From Pseudobdellovibrionaceae bacterium (GTDB taxonomy: Bacteria; Bdellovibrionota; Bdellovibrionia; Bdellovibrionales; JAMPXM01): DNA of 40,765 nucleotides. Shown here in pieces: positions 7,709 to 17,100 of this stretch; position 1 is the stretch's first letter; each line of letters starts with the position of its first letter. The notes below the pieces were generated by a model, which was not told the origin of the DNA, did no database searches, and worked only from the letters and a program-made list of their open reading frames with translations. The stretch spans positions 1 to 40,765 of the forward strand of contig CANHQR010000031.1 of the NCBI GenBank assembly GCA_947462815.1. The letters run 5' to 3'. Both the position numbers and the translations under genes were made by a program.

Positions 7709-9357
7709 CGGCCTACCCCCGCCCCCGTCATGTTTGCCTTCGCGGTGACTTTAGAGTCCGCTTCCTGTGTTTCTGGCAACAAAGTCCCCGGCAAAACACT
7801 CGCCGAGCGATTCACCGCATCTCCCATCGTCTGAACGCCAAGCTGGTAGGCGTCCTTGTTCTGCATCAAGTGATCGATCGAAGACTTGGAATACTTCAAA
7901 AAGTGATTCGGCAATAGTCCCATCCAGAAGATCAACACAAGCAAAGGAGCCATCACCACGATTTCGCGAACGCTCAGGTCGTGGAGCGGATGCTTTTCAT
8001 CTCGAACGAGTTCACCCTTCTCTCCAAAGAAAACACGCTTGAACATCCACAGCATGTACACAGCACCAAAGATCACGCCGGTGACGGCGATGGCGCCGAT
8101 CAGCTTGGACGCTTGAAAGCTTCCAAGGAGAATGAGGAATTCCCCAACGAAACCATTCGTCATGGGGACCGCAATGCTCGATAGCGTCACGATGAAGAAG
8201 ATGATCGTGTAAATCGGAAGAACCTTAGCCAGACCCCCATACTTTTCGATTTCGCGCGAGTGGGTTCGCTCATAGATCATGCCGACCAACAAGAATAACG
8301 CCCCTGTACTGATACCGTGATTGAGCATTTGGTAGAGTGCCCCGGTCATACCGTAGGTATTCATCGCAAAAATTCCGAGCATCACATAGCCCATGTGCGA
8401 GACCGAAGAATAGGCCACCAATTTCTTGATATCGGGCTGAACCATGGCGACCAACGCACCGTAAACGATGCCCACCGCGCCAAGGAACAAGAAGACCCAG
8501 CCAAAATGTTCGGCGGCCTCGGGGAACATGGGAATCACGAATCGCACGAATCCGTAGGTTCCCATCTTCAACATCACGCCCGCCAAAACCACAGATCCCG
8601 GCGTCGGTGCTTCCACGTGAGCATCCGGCAACCAAGTGTGAACCGGGAACATCGGCACCTTGATCGCAAACGCAGCGGAAAACGCGAAAAAGAGGAGGGC
8701 CTGGGGCGACATCAGACCATCAGCCGTGAACGGCAACTTAAGCTTATACAGTTCGAGGACATTGGCCGTGAAGTATCCCAAGCCTTCGGTGTCGCGAGCC
8801 GCAAACATCAAATAGATGATCGCGAGCAGCATCAATACTGATCCCGCCATCGTGTAGATGAAAAACTTCATTGAGGCATAGACACGCCGAGCTCCGCCCC
8901 AAATGCCAACGATGAAATACATCGGCACGAGAGAGAGTTCGAAGAAAACGTAGAATAAGACCAGATCCATCGCGACGAATGAGCCCAACATCGCGGTTTG
9001 CAAAGCGAAGAGAGCCACATGAAAGGCCTTCACCTTTTGTTCGATCGCATTCCAAGATCCGAGAACCACAATGGGAAGCAGGAAGGTCGTCAGCAGAATG
9101 AGCCACAGCGAGATTCCATCGACACCGATGAAGTAGGAAATACCAAATTCGGGGATCCAGCTGTGCTGTTCAACCAGCTGTAAGGCCGGCGTACTCGCAT
9201 CGTAGTACTTGAAGAGCAAGAGGCTCACGCCAAACTGAATCAGCGATGCGACCAATGCCATCGGCCGCACGCCGCGGTTTCCGGGCATGAGGGCCATCAA
9301 CGCCGCAAACAACAGCGGCATGAAGACAATCAGAGACAGAAGCGGCATTTGCGCCAT
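7705..9357 (-). CDS. nuoM: NADH-quinone oxidoreductase subunit M
   Basis: The second antiporter-like subunit of complex I. The 550-residue protein has about 14 membrane helices, the conserved glutamate helix FFELSLVPMYFIVG and the lysine/proline signature around KVPMFPVHTWLPDAHVEAPT. The C-terminal roughly 50 residues beyond the last helix are polar and make it slightly longer than the typical 500-residue NuoM. A GAGGAGG ribosome site precedes ATG 9357, ten bases after the nuoL stop. It overlaps nuoN by 4 bp. The product acts in proton translocation in the cytoplasmic membrane. Confidence 0.97.
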   Translation of the reverse strand: MAQMPLLSLIVFMPLLFAALMALMPGNRGVRPMALVASLIQFGVSLLLFKYYDASTPALQLVEQHSWIPEFGISYFIGVDGISLWLILLTTFLLPIVVLGSWNAIEQKVKAFHVALFALQTAMLGSFVAMDLVLFYVFFELSLVPMYFIVGIWGGARRVYASMKFFIYTMAGSVLMLLAIIYLMFAARDTEGLGYFTANVLELYKLKLPFTADGLMSPQALLFFAFSAAFAIKVPMFPVHTWLPDAHVEAPTPGSVVLAGVMLKMGTYGFVRFVIPMFPEAAEHFGWVFLFLGAVGIVYGALVAMVQPDIKKLVAYSSVSHMGYVMLGIFAMNTYGMTGALYQMLNHGISTGALFLLVGMIYERTHSREIEKYGGLAKVLPIYTIIFFIVTLSSIAVPMTNGFVGEFLILLGSFQASKLIGAIAVTGVIFGAVYMLWMFKRVFFGEKGELVRDEKHPLHDLSVREIVVMAPLLVLIFWMGLLPNHFLKYSKSSIDHLMQNKDAYQLGVQTMGDAVNRSASVLPGTLLPETQEADSKVTAKANMTGAGVGR

Positions 9358-9367
9358 GGGCGCCTCC

Positions 9368-11308
9368 TCACTTCAAAACGTAGAACATTACCGCAACCGC
9401 CCCGAGAGCGATATACAGTGCGTACTGTTGCAGGTTTCCAGACTGGAGCGTTCGAGCCGTCGAGCCAACGCCGCGAACCAAATCGCCGACGACGAAGGTT
9501 GCCTTATCGATGATATTCACGTCGACAAAGGCCCAAAGCGCACGGCTGGCGTTAATCAATGGCTGAATAATCTGGGCTCCGTAGAACTCGTCCACCATCA
9601 GCTTGTTCTCGACAAAACGATGCAGTCGAGGAAACAGGCTGACAAACTTCGCGGGTCGCGATGGATCCAAGACATAGAAAGAAAACGCGGTGACTGCGGA
9701 TAAGCCCGCAATCGACACCGAGATTCCCATGAGGATCCACTCCATCGTCGTCGCGTGCTTCATCTCAGCGGTCATTGGCACGGCGGCGATCGAACCCTTC
9801 AGCCAATGCTCGAGCCAATTTCCAGGATGACCGGGAAGGATTTCCCCAATCACGTGGGGAATGCCCATAAATCCACCGATGGCCGACAAAACAGCCAGGA
9901 CGATGAGCGGAATCAACATCGACGGGCCAGCCTCGTGAGGATGAACTTTATGAGCGTCAAAGCGGCTCTTTCGCCAGAAGGTCAACGCCATCAATCGAGT
10001 CATGTAAAAGGCGGTTGTGGCCGCGCCAATTAGGCCTGCCAACCAAAACCATTGCGACCCGCGTTCGCTCGCGAAGGCGTACCACAAGATTTCGTCCTTC
10101 GAGAAGAATCCGGCAAACGGGGGAATGCCGATGATCGCAATCCAACCGATGAAGAAGGTCGCATGCGTGATGGGCATGTACTTCTTGAGTCCGCCCATTT
10201 TTCGAATGTCCTGCTCCTCGTGCATTCCATGGATGACAGATCCAGAGCCCAAGAACATCAGCGCCTTGAAGAAAGCATGAGTCATGAGGTGGAACATCGC
10301 CGCGCCAAAGGCGCCAACGCCGCAGGCGAGGAACATGTATCCCAGCTGTGAAACCGTCGAATAGGCGAGCACCTTCTTGATATCGTTTTGAGCTAAGCCG
10401 ATGACCGCCGCCATCAAAGCCGTGATCGCACCGATCGTCGCCACAACCGCCATGGCGTTCGGAGCCAACATGAAGAGTGGGCTCAAGCGGATGATCATAT
10501 AAACGCCGGCGGTCACCATGGTCGCGGCGTGGATCAGGGCCGAAACGGGCGTCGGGCCTGCCATCGCGTCAGGCAGCCATACGTAGAGAGGGACCTGGGC
10601 CGACTTACCCGTCGCGCCGATAAAGAGGAAAAGACAGGCCAAAGTGATCGGGCCGGTCCAGCCTGTTTCGACGGAAAACGCACTCAACTTCGAAATGATC
10701 TCGGCAAAGTTGAGTGTTCCGAACAAACCAAAGATCACAAAGATACCGAGCAAAAATCCTGCGTCACCGATTCGGTTCGTGACGAAGGCTTTCATGCCCG
10801 CGGCCGCCTTTTCCTTATCAGAGAACCAGAATCCGATGAGCAGGTAAGAGCAAAGACCGACGCCTTCCCAGCCCACAAACATCATCAGCAGGTTGTCGCC
10901 GAGGATGAGCAACAACATATTGAACAAGAACAGGTTCAAGTAAGCGAAATACTTTGAGGGCCGCTCGTCATGCGACATGTAGCCGACAGAGAAGAGATGA
11001 ATGAGAGTGCCGACGCCCGTCACAACCAACACCATGAGAGCGCTGATCCGATCGATCACAAAGCTCACATCAATACTCAGCAGGTCCATCGCGGCCCAGG
11101 TGTAGAAGTTCGCCTGAATGGCGGTCGGAGCCCCTTCGCCAAACAGTCGGGAAACCGCGACAATCGACATCGCAAACGAAACGGCCGCTGCGCCCGTCGC
11201 CACAGTACCCGCCAACATGTAGTTCTTGGATTTCCAGCGGAGGCCGTTGAAGAGGAACCCGATCAGCGGCGCGAGCAACAATACTGAAAAAATAAGTTCG
11301 GGTTTCAT
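9368..11308 (-). CDS. nuoL: NADH-quinone oxidoreductase subunit L
   Basis: The distal antiporter-like subunit of complex I. At 646 residues it matches the NuoL length class, longer than M and N because of the C-terminal lateral helix. It carries the conserved MFVGWEGVGLCSYLLIGFW helix and the channel signature GKSAQVPLYVWLPDAMAGPT followed by PVSALIHAATMVTAG. The start at 11308 follows an AAGGGA ribosome site that overlaps the 3' end of nuoK (gap of 3 bases). It is a membrane protein that pumps protons within the complex. Confidence 0.97.
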   Translation of the reverse strand: MKPELIFSVLLLAPLIGFLFNGLRWKSKNYMLAGTVATGAAAVSFAMSIVAVSRLFGEGAPTAIQANFYTWAAMDLLSIDVSFVIDRISALMVLVVTGVGTLIHLFSVGYMSHDERPSKYFAYLNLFLFNMLLLILGDNLLMMFVGWEGVGLCSYLLIGFWFSDKEKAAAGMKAFVTNRIGDAGFLLGIFVIFGLFGTLNFAEIISKLSAFSVETGWTGPITLACLFLFIGATGKSAQVPLYVWLPDAMAGPTPVSALIHAATMVTAGVYMIIRLSPLFMLAPNAMAVVATIGAITALMAAVIGLAQNDIKKVLAYSTVSQLGYMFLACGVGAFGAAMFHLMTHAFFKALMFLGSGSVIHGMHEEQDIRKMGGLKKYMPITHATFFIGWIAIIGIPPFAGFFSKDEILWYAFASERGSQWFWLAGLIGAATTAFYMTRLMALTFWRKSRFDAHKVHPHEAGPSMLIPLIVLAVLSAIGGFMGIPHVIGEILPGHPGNWLEHWLKGSIAAVPMTAEMKHATTMEWILMGISVSIAGLSAVTAFSFYVLDPSRPAKFVSLFPRLHRFVENKLMVDEFYGAQIIQPLINASRALWAFVDVNIIDKATFVVGDLVRGVGSTARTLQSGNLQQYALYIALGAVAVMFYVLK

Positions 11309-11311
11309 GGC

Positions 11312-11635
11312 TTATCCCTTCAAGTGCTCAAAATAGCGGATGTTCACTTCACGGAAGCGCTTAAAGATCGTCACCGCGAGGGCCAACCCCACCGCAGCCT
11401 CTGCTGCGGCGATGGTCATCACAAAGAAGACCATCGCCTGCCCATCCATGTTATCCCGGAACCGACTGAACGCGATGAAGGTGAGGTTGACCGCGTTCAG
11501 CATGAGCTCGATCGACATCATCATGACAATGACGTTTCGTCGCATGAGCACGCCGAGCATGCCAATGGCAAACAGTGCCGCAGACAGCGCTAAATAGTGG
11601 CTTAAGCCAACGTCGATCAGACTATTCATCGGCAT
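11312..11635 (-). CDS. nuoK: NADH-quinone oxidoreductase subunit K
   Basis: A small, three-helix membrane subunit of complex I, homologous to MrpC/NDUFB ND4L. The motif LSHYLALSAALFAIG opens the protein and MMMSIELMLNAVNLTF holds the conserved membrane glutamate. The open frame extends to 11671, but I prefer ATG 11635: GAGGGAGG lies 5 bases before it and the resulting 107 residues match the usual 100-105. A second ATG lies at 11629. With this start the gene overlaps the end of nuoJ by 14 bases in another frame. Confidence 0.95.
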   Translation of the reverse strand: MPMNSLIDVGLSHYLALSAALFAIGMLGVLMRRNVIVMMMSIELMLNAVNLTFIAFSRFRDNMDGQAMVFFVMTIAAAEAAVGLALAVTIFKRFREVNIRYFEHLKG

Positions 11636-12158
11636 GCGTGCCTCCCTCGATCCGCGACAATGCGACAGCACCGATTGCGATGATCAACAACAACACGCCC
11701 ATGGCTTCAAAGGCGAAGACGTATTTTCCGAAAAGCAATTGCGCCAAAGCTTTTGTCGAGACCGTTCCATCGACATGAGCCGCCAAGCTCGTGCCCAACA
11801 AAGTGTCGGCCGAATTATAAATGGCCGCGAGGAAGGCTCCGGTCATAAGGCCGACCGCGACGAGCTTCATGAAACCGGCGACGGCTCCTCGGCTAAACGC
11901 CTTGATCTCGGACTTCAGGTCAAAGAGCATGAGCACCATCACAAACAAGACCATCACGGCGCCTGCATAGACGATCAGCTGAACTCCGGCGACAAACCAG
12001 GCCTGCATGGAGGCGTAGAGCCCCGCGAGACTCACCATGGTGAGCGCCAAGCAAAGAGCCGAATAAATCGGGTTCGTCATAAGCAGTACGCCAAGCGCGG
12101 ATGCCAACGACAGCCCCCCGAGAATGTAGAACAACAGGTCTTGCGCAGTGAGGGTCAT
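11622..12158 (-). CDS. nuoJ: NADH-quinone oxidoreductase subunit J
   Basis: A complex I membrane subunit (ND6 homologue) with about five helices in 178 residues. The start region FYILGGLSLASALGVLLMTNPIYSAL and the VGVQLIVYAGAVMVLFVMVLML-like segment (here 'AGVQLIVYAGAVMVLF') are characteristic; the latter forms the pi-bulge helix that links quinone reduction to pumping. A GGGGAG site precedes ATG 12158. It follows nuoH by 33 bases, the position where nuoI normally sits in nuo operons, so nuoI is absent here. Confidence 0.96.
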   Translation of the reverse strand: MTLTAQDLLFYILGGLSLASALGVLLMTNPIYSALCLALTMVSLAGLYASMQAWFVAGVQLIVYAGAVMVLFVMVLMLFDLKSEIKAFSRGAVAGFMKLVAVGLMTGAFLAAIYNSADTLLGTSLAAHVDGTVSTKALAQLLFGKYVFAFEAMGVLLLIIAIGAVALSRIEGGTHADE

Positions 12159-12191
12159 TTCATCTCCCCAGTCAGGCGTTTCTCACGCCGA

Positions 12192-13349
12192 TCAACTCTG
12201 GAACAGCCACAAAATCACAGCCGTCGCGCAGGCGTTGAACAACGCCCACGGCAACATGGTCTTCCAACCCAAATCCATCAACTGATCATAACGGAAGCGC
12301 GGCAGGGTCCATCGCACATGAATGAACACCCATAAGAACAACAACACGCGCAACAAAAGCGAAACGTGATAGGTCACGGCCGTCAAAATCTGCGAGAGGT
12401 TTCCCTCTCCGACATACGATGCAAAGAACGCCGTCACTTCAGCGGGCGTCACGCCTGGGATGTTGTAGCCGCCAAAGTAGAAGGTCGCGAGCAAACAGGA
12501 GGCCACCAACATGTGCCCATATTCACCGATATAGAACATCAGGAGCTTGAAGCCGGCATACTCCGTATGAAACCCTGCCACCAATTCGCCTTCAGCTTCG
12601 GGCAAGTCGAAGGGCAATCGATTGGCTTCAGCAAATGTCGCGGCAAAGAAGAGCAGGGCGCCGAGTGGCTGGTAGAAGATTCCCCAGTTCGGCAGGAAGC
12701 TCCAAACCTGCTGCTGTCCCATAAAGTTGAAGGTCAGAGGCCCCTGCTGCTGAGCGACGATTTCCGTAAAGCTAAAGGTTCCATAGACCATCAGAATGCC
12801 GACCAAGGACAATGAGAGCGCAAGTTCGTACGAAATCGCCTGAGCTGAGGCCCGCAGCGCACCCATGAGCGAGTACTTGTTTGAGGATCCCCAGCCGGCC
12901 ATCAAAAGCGAGTACACGCCGAGCGATGAAATACCGAGGATGAAAACGATGCCGATCCCCAAATCATAGCCCTGCAAAACGAAGTTATAAGGGCCCCAAT
13001 TTTCACCCTGAAGGGTGATGGGCACAGATAATGGGATCGACGCAAACGAGAGAGCGCCGGGAAGCAGCGCCATAATGGGTGCAAAGTAATACATGAAGGC
13101 GACGCCCTTCTTGGGGCGGAACTCTTCCTTGAAGAGGAATTTCACCGCGTCAGCTAACAGCTGCAGAAGGCCCAGGGGACCCACTCGGTTAGGTCCGTAT
13201 CGGTTTTGAATGAAGGCGGATCCGCGGCGCTCAACCCACACCAAAAGCGGTACGAGTTGCACCATCAACAGGAACAACGCGAACATCTTGATCACGTTGA
13301 TGATCGTCTCGGTCGAATCGACTCCCAATCCCAGTTGAATTTGCGGCAT
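12192..13349 (-). CDS. nuoH: NADH-quinone oxidoreductase subunit H
   Basis: The membrane subunit that anchors the peripheral arm and forms part of the quinone chamber (ND1 homologue), with about eight helices. Signatures are VWVERRGSAFIQNRYGPNRVGP near the N-terminus and FAEANRLPFDLPEAEGELVAG followed by FHTEYAG. The frame is open to a TTG at 13361, but ATG 13349 is better: it lies 2 bases after the nuoA stop with GGAAG 6 bases upstream, giving 385 residues. The tail after the last helix is short, with no fusion to NuoI. Confidence 0.96.
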   Translation of the reverse strand: MPQIQLGLGVDSTETIINVIKMFALFLLMVQLVPLLVWVERRGSAFIQNRYGPNRVGPLGLLQLLADAVKFLFKEEFRPKKGVAFMYYFAPIMALLPGALSFASIPLSVPITLQGENWGPYNFVLQGYDLGIGIVFILGISSLGVYSLLMAGWGSSNKYSLMGALRASAQAISYELALSLSLVGILMVYGTFSFTEIVAQQQGPLTFNFMGQQQVWSFLPNWGIFYQPLGALLFFAATFAEANRLPFDLPEAEGELVAGFHTEYAGFKLLMFYIGEYGHMLVASCLLATFYFGGYNIPGVTPAEVTAFFASYVGEGNLSQILTAVTYHVSLLLRVLLFLWVFIHVRWTLPRFRYDQLMDLGWKTMLPWALFNACATAVILWLFQS

Positions 13350-13351
13350 AT

Positions 13352-13732
13352 TCACTTCCAATCCAGCGCTTTCGATTTCACTTCCCAGATCAGTCCGATC
13401 ACGAATAGGCCCACGAACACGCCCATAACTCCGAGCATGTAACCGCCGCTACCGTCTTTGAGGCTGTCCATATACTGAATCGCCCAGGGGTACATGAAGA
13501 TGATTTCGATATCGAAGAGAATGAACAAAATCGCCGTCAGATAAAAACGTACAGAGACTTTCGTGTCTTTGGTTTCTTGACCTGGCAGACCACACTCGTA
13601 GGGCATTTCTTTGGCGGCCGACTTGATGACTTTGCGTGGGCCCAATAGACCTGTGCCCACGATCAAAAGTGCACCAAACGTTAGAACCATGACGGCGAGA
13701 ATGAGAACCGGCAAAAGCGCGCCCGAAGACAT
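13352..13732 (-). CDS. nuoA: NADH-quinone oxidoreductase subunit A
   Basis: The first gene of the operon, encoding a 126-residue, three-helix complex I subunit (ND3 homologue). The loop motif MPYECGLPG contains the conserved cysteine that lies at the quinone site in the active/deactive transition region, and FYLTAILFILFDIEIIFMYPWA is the classic second helix. A GGGAG ribosome site precedes ATG 13732. The promoter at 13823-13851 would give a leader of about 85 bases. nuoB, which normally follows nuoA, is replaced by nuoH. Confidence 0.97.
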   Translation of the reverse strand: MSSGALLPVLILAVMVLTFGALLIVGTGLLGPRKVIKSAAKEMPYECGLPGQETKDTKVSVRFYLTAILFILFDIEIIFMYPWAIQYMDSLKDGSGGYMLGVMGVFVGLFVIGLIWEVKSKALDWK

Positions 13733-14170
13733 GCTTCACTCCCTTTGGCCGCGAGCGCTTTTTCGCTGCGGGCAAATCGTTGTTTCTCGAGCTGCATCCC
13801 GAGGAGATCTTGGCTTGGCTCAGTTATATCCATGCGTCGAAGAGATTCCAAGGACTGAGAATTCAAGGAATTGCCGCATCGCGCGTGAGCCCGCCGAAAT
13901 TCTGTTTTCGACCGGTCTCCTGACTTAAAAATTCAAAATCCGGCGGTACTTCCAATCCTGTCGTGCCGCCCGTAGCACTTTAGAAAATTTGGATCGGCAT
14001 TTGCGTCTCGGCGCGATTCCAGTCAAGTTGCTAGCTCGAAACTTGATCTCAGGCAGGCCGTGTCCCGCTGAAACGAAGCCGGCCAAACATCGCCAACGAC
14101 ACAAGCGTTCGAATTCAGCTTTAGTTTTAAGCATGAATAGCCATCACATCACGGGAACGAAGCCATTAAA
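13733..14170. other. Divergent intergenic region nuoA / mfd
   Basis: The 438 bases between the divergent nuo operon and mfd contain no convincing gene; short open frames here show no ribosome site or recognisable sequence. The left part holds the nuo promoter. No clear promoter for mfd was found in the right part, which is A/T-richer near 13925-13990 and 14105-14170. Confidence 0.7.
13823..13851 (-). promoter_or_regulatory. Candidate sigma70 promoter of the nuo operon
   Basis: Read on the minus strand: TTGGAA (13851-13846; 4 of 6 to the consensus -35), a 17-base spacer and TATAAC (13828-13823; 5 of 6 to the -10). Transcription would start near 13816, about 85 bases before the nuoA ATG. The spacing is ideal; the call rests on consensus match only. 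Confidence 0.55.
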
Positions 14171-17100
14171 ATGACGATGAATCCCCCATTTCGTGAAGCT
14201 GAACTGAGTGCCGAGGCGGCGACGGCCATCTGGTCGGCACTTCAGCGTGCTCATGATTTGGGCGACTTTCGACTCAAGGTGAATGGAACGGCTTCACCCG
14301 AAGCCATCGCCCTGCTGTTCGCTGAGCAAGATCGGGTCTTGTGGCCACTTCCTGTATTGATCTTCGCAGACTCTTCGCAAGAGGAGGCCTTTGCCACGGC
14401 GATGCGATTCTTCCAACCCGAGGCCCAATGTCTGTCGTTGCCCGAGTTCGATGTCTCGCCTTACTCAGGCCTCTATCCAAACCCCCGCGTCGTCGCAAGG
14501 CGTAATGCCTGGCTGTTCCATCTTGCAAGCCCACCCCCCGCGACGAAGCCCAGCTATCTCACCGCTACGGTCACCGCCATTGGCCAGCTTTGCCTACCCA
14601 AAAAGTCGCTCCTGAACTCCCAACTCAAGTACCGAAAATCTGAAGAGCTTCCTTCAAACTTAAGCGAAACTCTCCATCGACTTGGATACTCAAACACGCC
14701 CCTGGTTGAAGACGTTGGCAGCTTTGCCTTGCGGGGCTCGGTGGTGGACATCTTCTCTCCGGCCCACCCGTGGCCATTACGCTTTGATCTCTTCGGCGAT
14801 CAGATCGAGTCCATTCGACACTTCGACCCACAAACTCAAAGATCATTCGACCAAGATCTCACGACCGCCCACATCATTCCTGCACGTGAATTCATCCTCG
14901 ATGACGAAAGCCGCCAGCGAGCCGCGAATGCTTATCGTCGTATGACTTTGGATCGCGACCAGCTCAGCGATCGCGACCAAGTCCTGCAATCACTCGCTCT
15001 CGGTCACACCTTCCCCGGCATCGACTTTTTAATGTCGCTCTTTCACTCGGAAGCTGAAACTCCGCTCGATTACCTGACCGCCAAGCATCTACTTTGCTGG
15101 GTCGATCCAATCGGGATCGCCCAAACGCACGATCGACACCTTGAGACTTTGCAACGTGAACACGCTTCCAACATGGACTCCGCCATCAATCCTCTGCCGG
15201 CTATGATCTACCGAAGCATGGATCAGTGGCCCCGTCCCGACACTTCGCTCTCCCTCGAGTTCTCTCGTTTGGCGATTGACGACGCGCCCGATACCCCTCG
15301 CCTCAACTCCGACGAGGTCGACAACGGAAAACCCCCTACTCCGAGTTTTCCGAGTTTCCCTGTCGTGTTCCCGCCTCCGACTCCACAAAGTCCGGCGGGA
15401 GCCGAGGCCATTCAGAGAGTTCGCAACTGGCTTCAAAGCGGCGATCGAGTTTTGGTCGCTTGCGGTACGCAAGCCCAGATGGCTCGTGTCACGAGCCTGC
15501 TCGATCGCGCCGAGATACGACATCGAGCCTACATCACAGAAAGCGCCGAACATCAGCTCCAACAAAGGGTCGAGAATAGAGGGAATGACCGAAGCGGCGC
15601 CGGTCTGCTCGAAGAACTGAGTCCGAACGGCTCCGAAGTGGCTTTGATCAGCCGACCTCTCCATGAAAGCCTGCGAATTCCTTCAGCGAAGCTCGTGCTG
15701 CTGAGGGATGAAGACTTTCTTGGCTCGAAACATCGCCGACGTTCCTCCGCGACCTCGCACCAAGACACCTATAAGGACGTTACCGCTCATCTCGCGTTTC
15801 AAGATTTGAATCCGGGCGATCGCGTGGTGCACATGCAACACGGCATCGCCGTCTATGAAGGCCTCAAGCGCATGCAGGTCGGCGGGATTGAAAGCGAATT
15901 CCTAGCCCTGTCTTATAAAGATAGCGACAAGTTGTATTTGCCGATTTACCGGATCGGCCAGATTCAAAAGTATTCCGGCCCAGGGGGCGAGGCTCAGCTT
16001 GATAAGCTGGGTGGCACAGGTTGGGCCAAAACGAAGATTCGCGTTCGCCATCATCTGCGAGAGATCGCCTCCGAACTCTTGCGCCTGTACGCCATGCGCT
16101 CGCAAACTCAACGGCTCCCCTTTCCTCATGACGAGAAAGCTGATGCGGAGTTCGAAGCTTTTGAGGCCACGTTCCCCTACGATGAGACCGACGACCAGCT
16201 CAAGGCCATTGAAGCCATCTTGCATGATCTCTCGAGCGAGAAGCCGATGGACAGGTTGGTTTGTGGCGACGTCGGCTTCGGCAAAACCGAAGTCGCCATG
16301 CGCGCCACCTTCAAGGCGATACAAGGGAAGCGTCAGGTCGCCGTATTGGCACCAACCACGGTTCTCAGCTTTCAGCATTTCGAGACATTCACCCGCCGAT
16401 TCAAAGATTGGCCCGTAGTCATCCGCGCCCTCAACCGCTTCGTTCCACCCCAACAAGCTCGGCAGACTCTTCAAGATCTCAAAGAAGGCCGAGTCGACAT
16501 CTTGATCGGCACCCACCGCTTACTTTCCAAAGATGTCGCCTTTAAAAATCTCGGACTGCTGGTCATCGATGAAGAACAGCGTTTCGGGGTCGGACATAAG
16601 GAACGAATCCGCAAACTCCGCATTGGAGTGGATACGCTGACCCTCTCGGCAACGCCGATTCCGCGCACTCTCAATATGAGTCTTGTGGGCATTAGAGACT
16701 TAAGCCTCATCAACACGCCGCCCAGTGATCGCCTACCGACTCGCACTTTTGTTTGCAAATTCGACGAAGAAACCGTGCGCCGCGGGATTTTAAACGAGAT
16801 CCATCGAGGCGGCCAAGTTTTCTATCTCCATAACCGCGTTCAATCGATCTATAGCGTCGCCGACGAGCTTCGAAAACTTGTTCCCGAAGCGCGAATTCGC
16901 GTCGGTCACGGGCAAATGCAAGAACACGAGCTTGAAGAAACCATGCTCGCATTTTTCAACCACGAAATTGATGTTCTGCTCTCCACGACGATCATCGAAA
17001 GCGGCATCGACAACCCTCGTGCCAACACCATGTTCATCGATCAGGCTCACACCTTCGGCCTCAGTCAGCTCTATCAGCTCCGGGGTCGCGTCGGTCGCTC

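Noticed and set aside
11634-12335. 233-codon plus-strand frame opposite nuoJ/nuoH
   Set aside because: Low-complexity His/Gln/Arg-rich translation antisense to well-conserved nuo genes; a shadow frame.
6224-13732. Mrp antiporter or membrane-bound hydrogenase instead of complex I
   Set aside because: NuoA, NuoH and NuoJ with complex I signatures are present; no Mrp-specific or hydrogenase subunits are seen.
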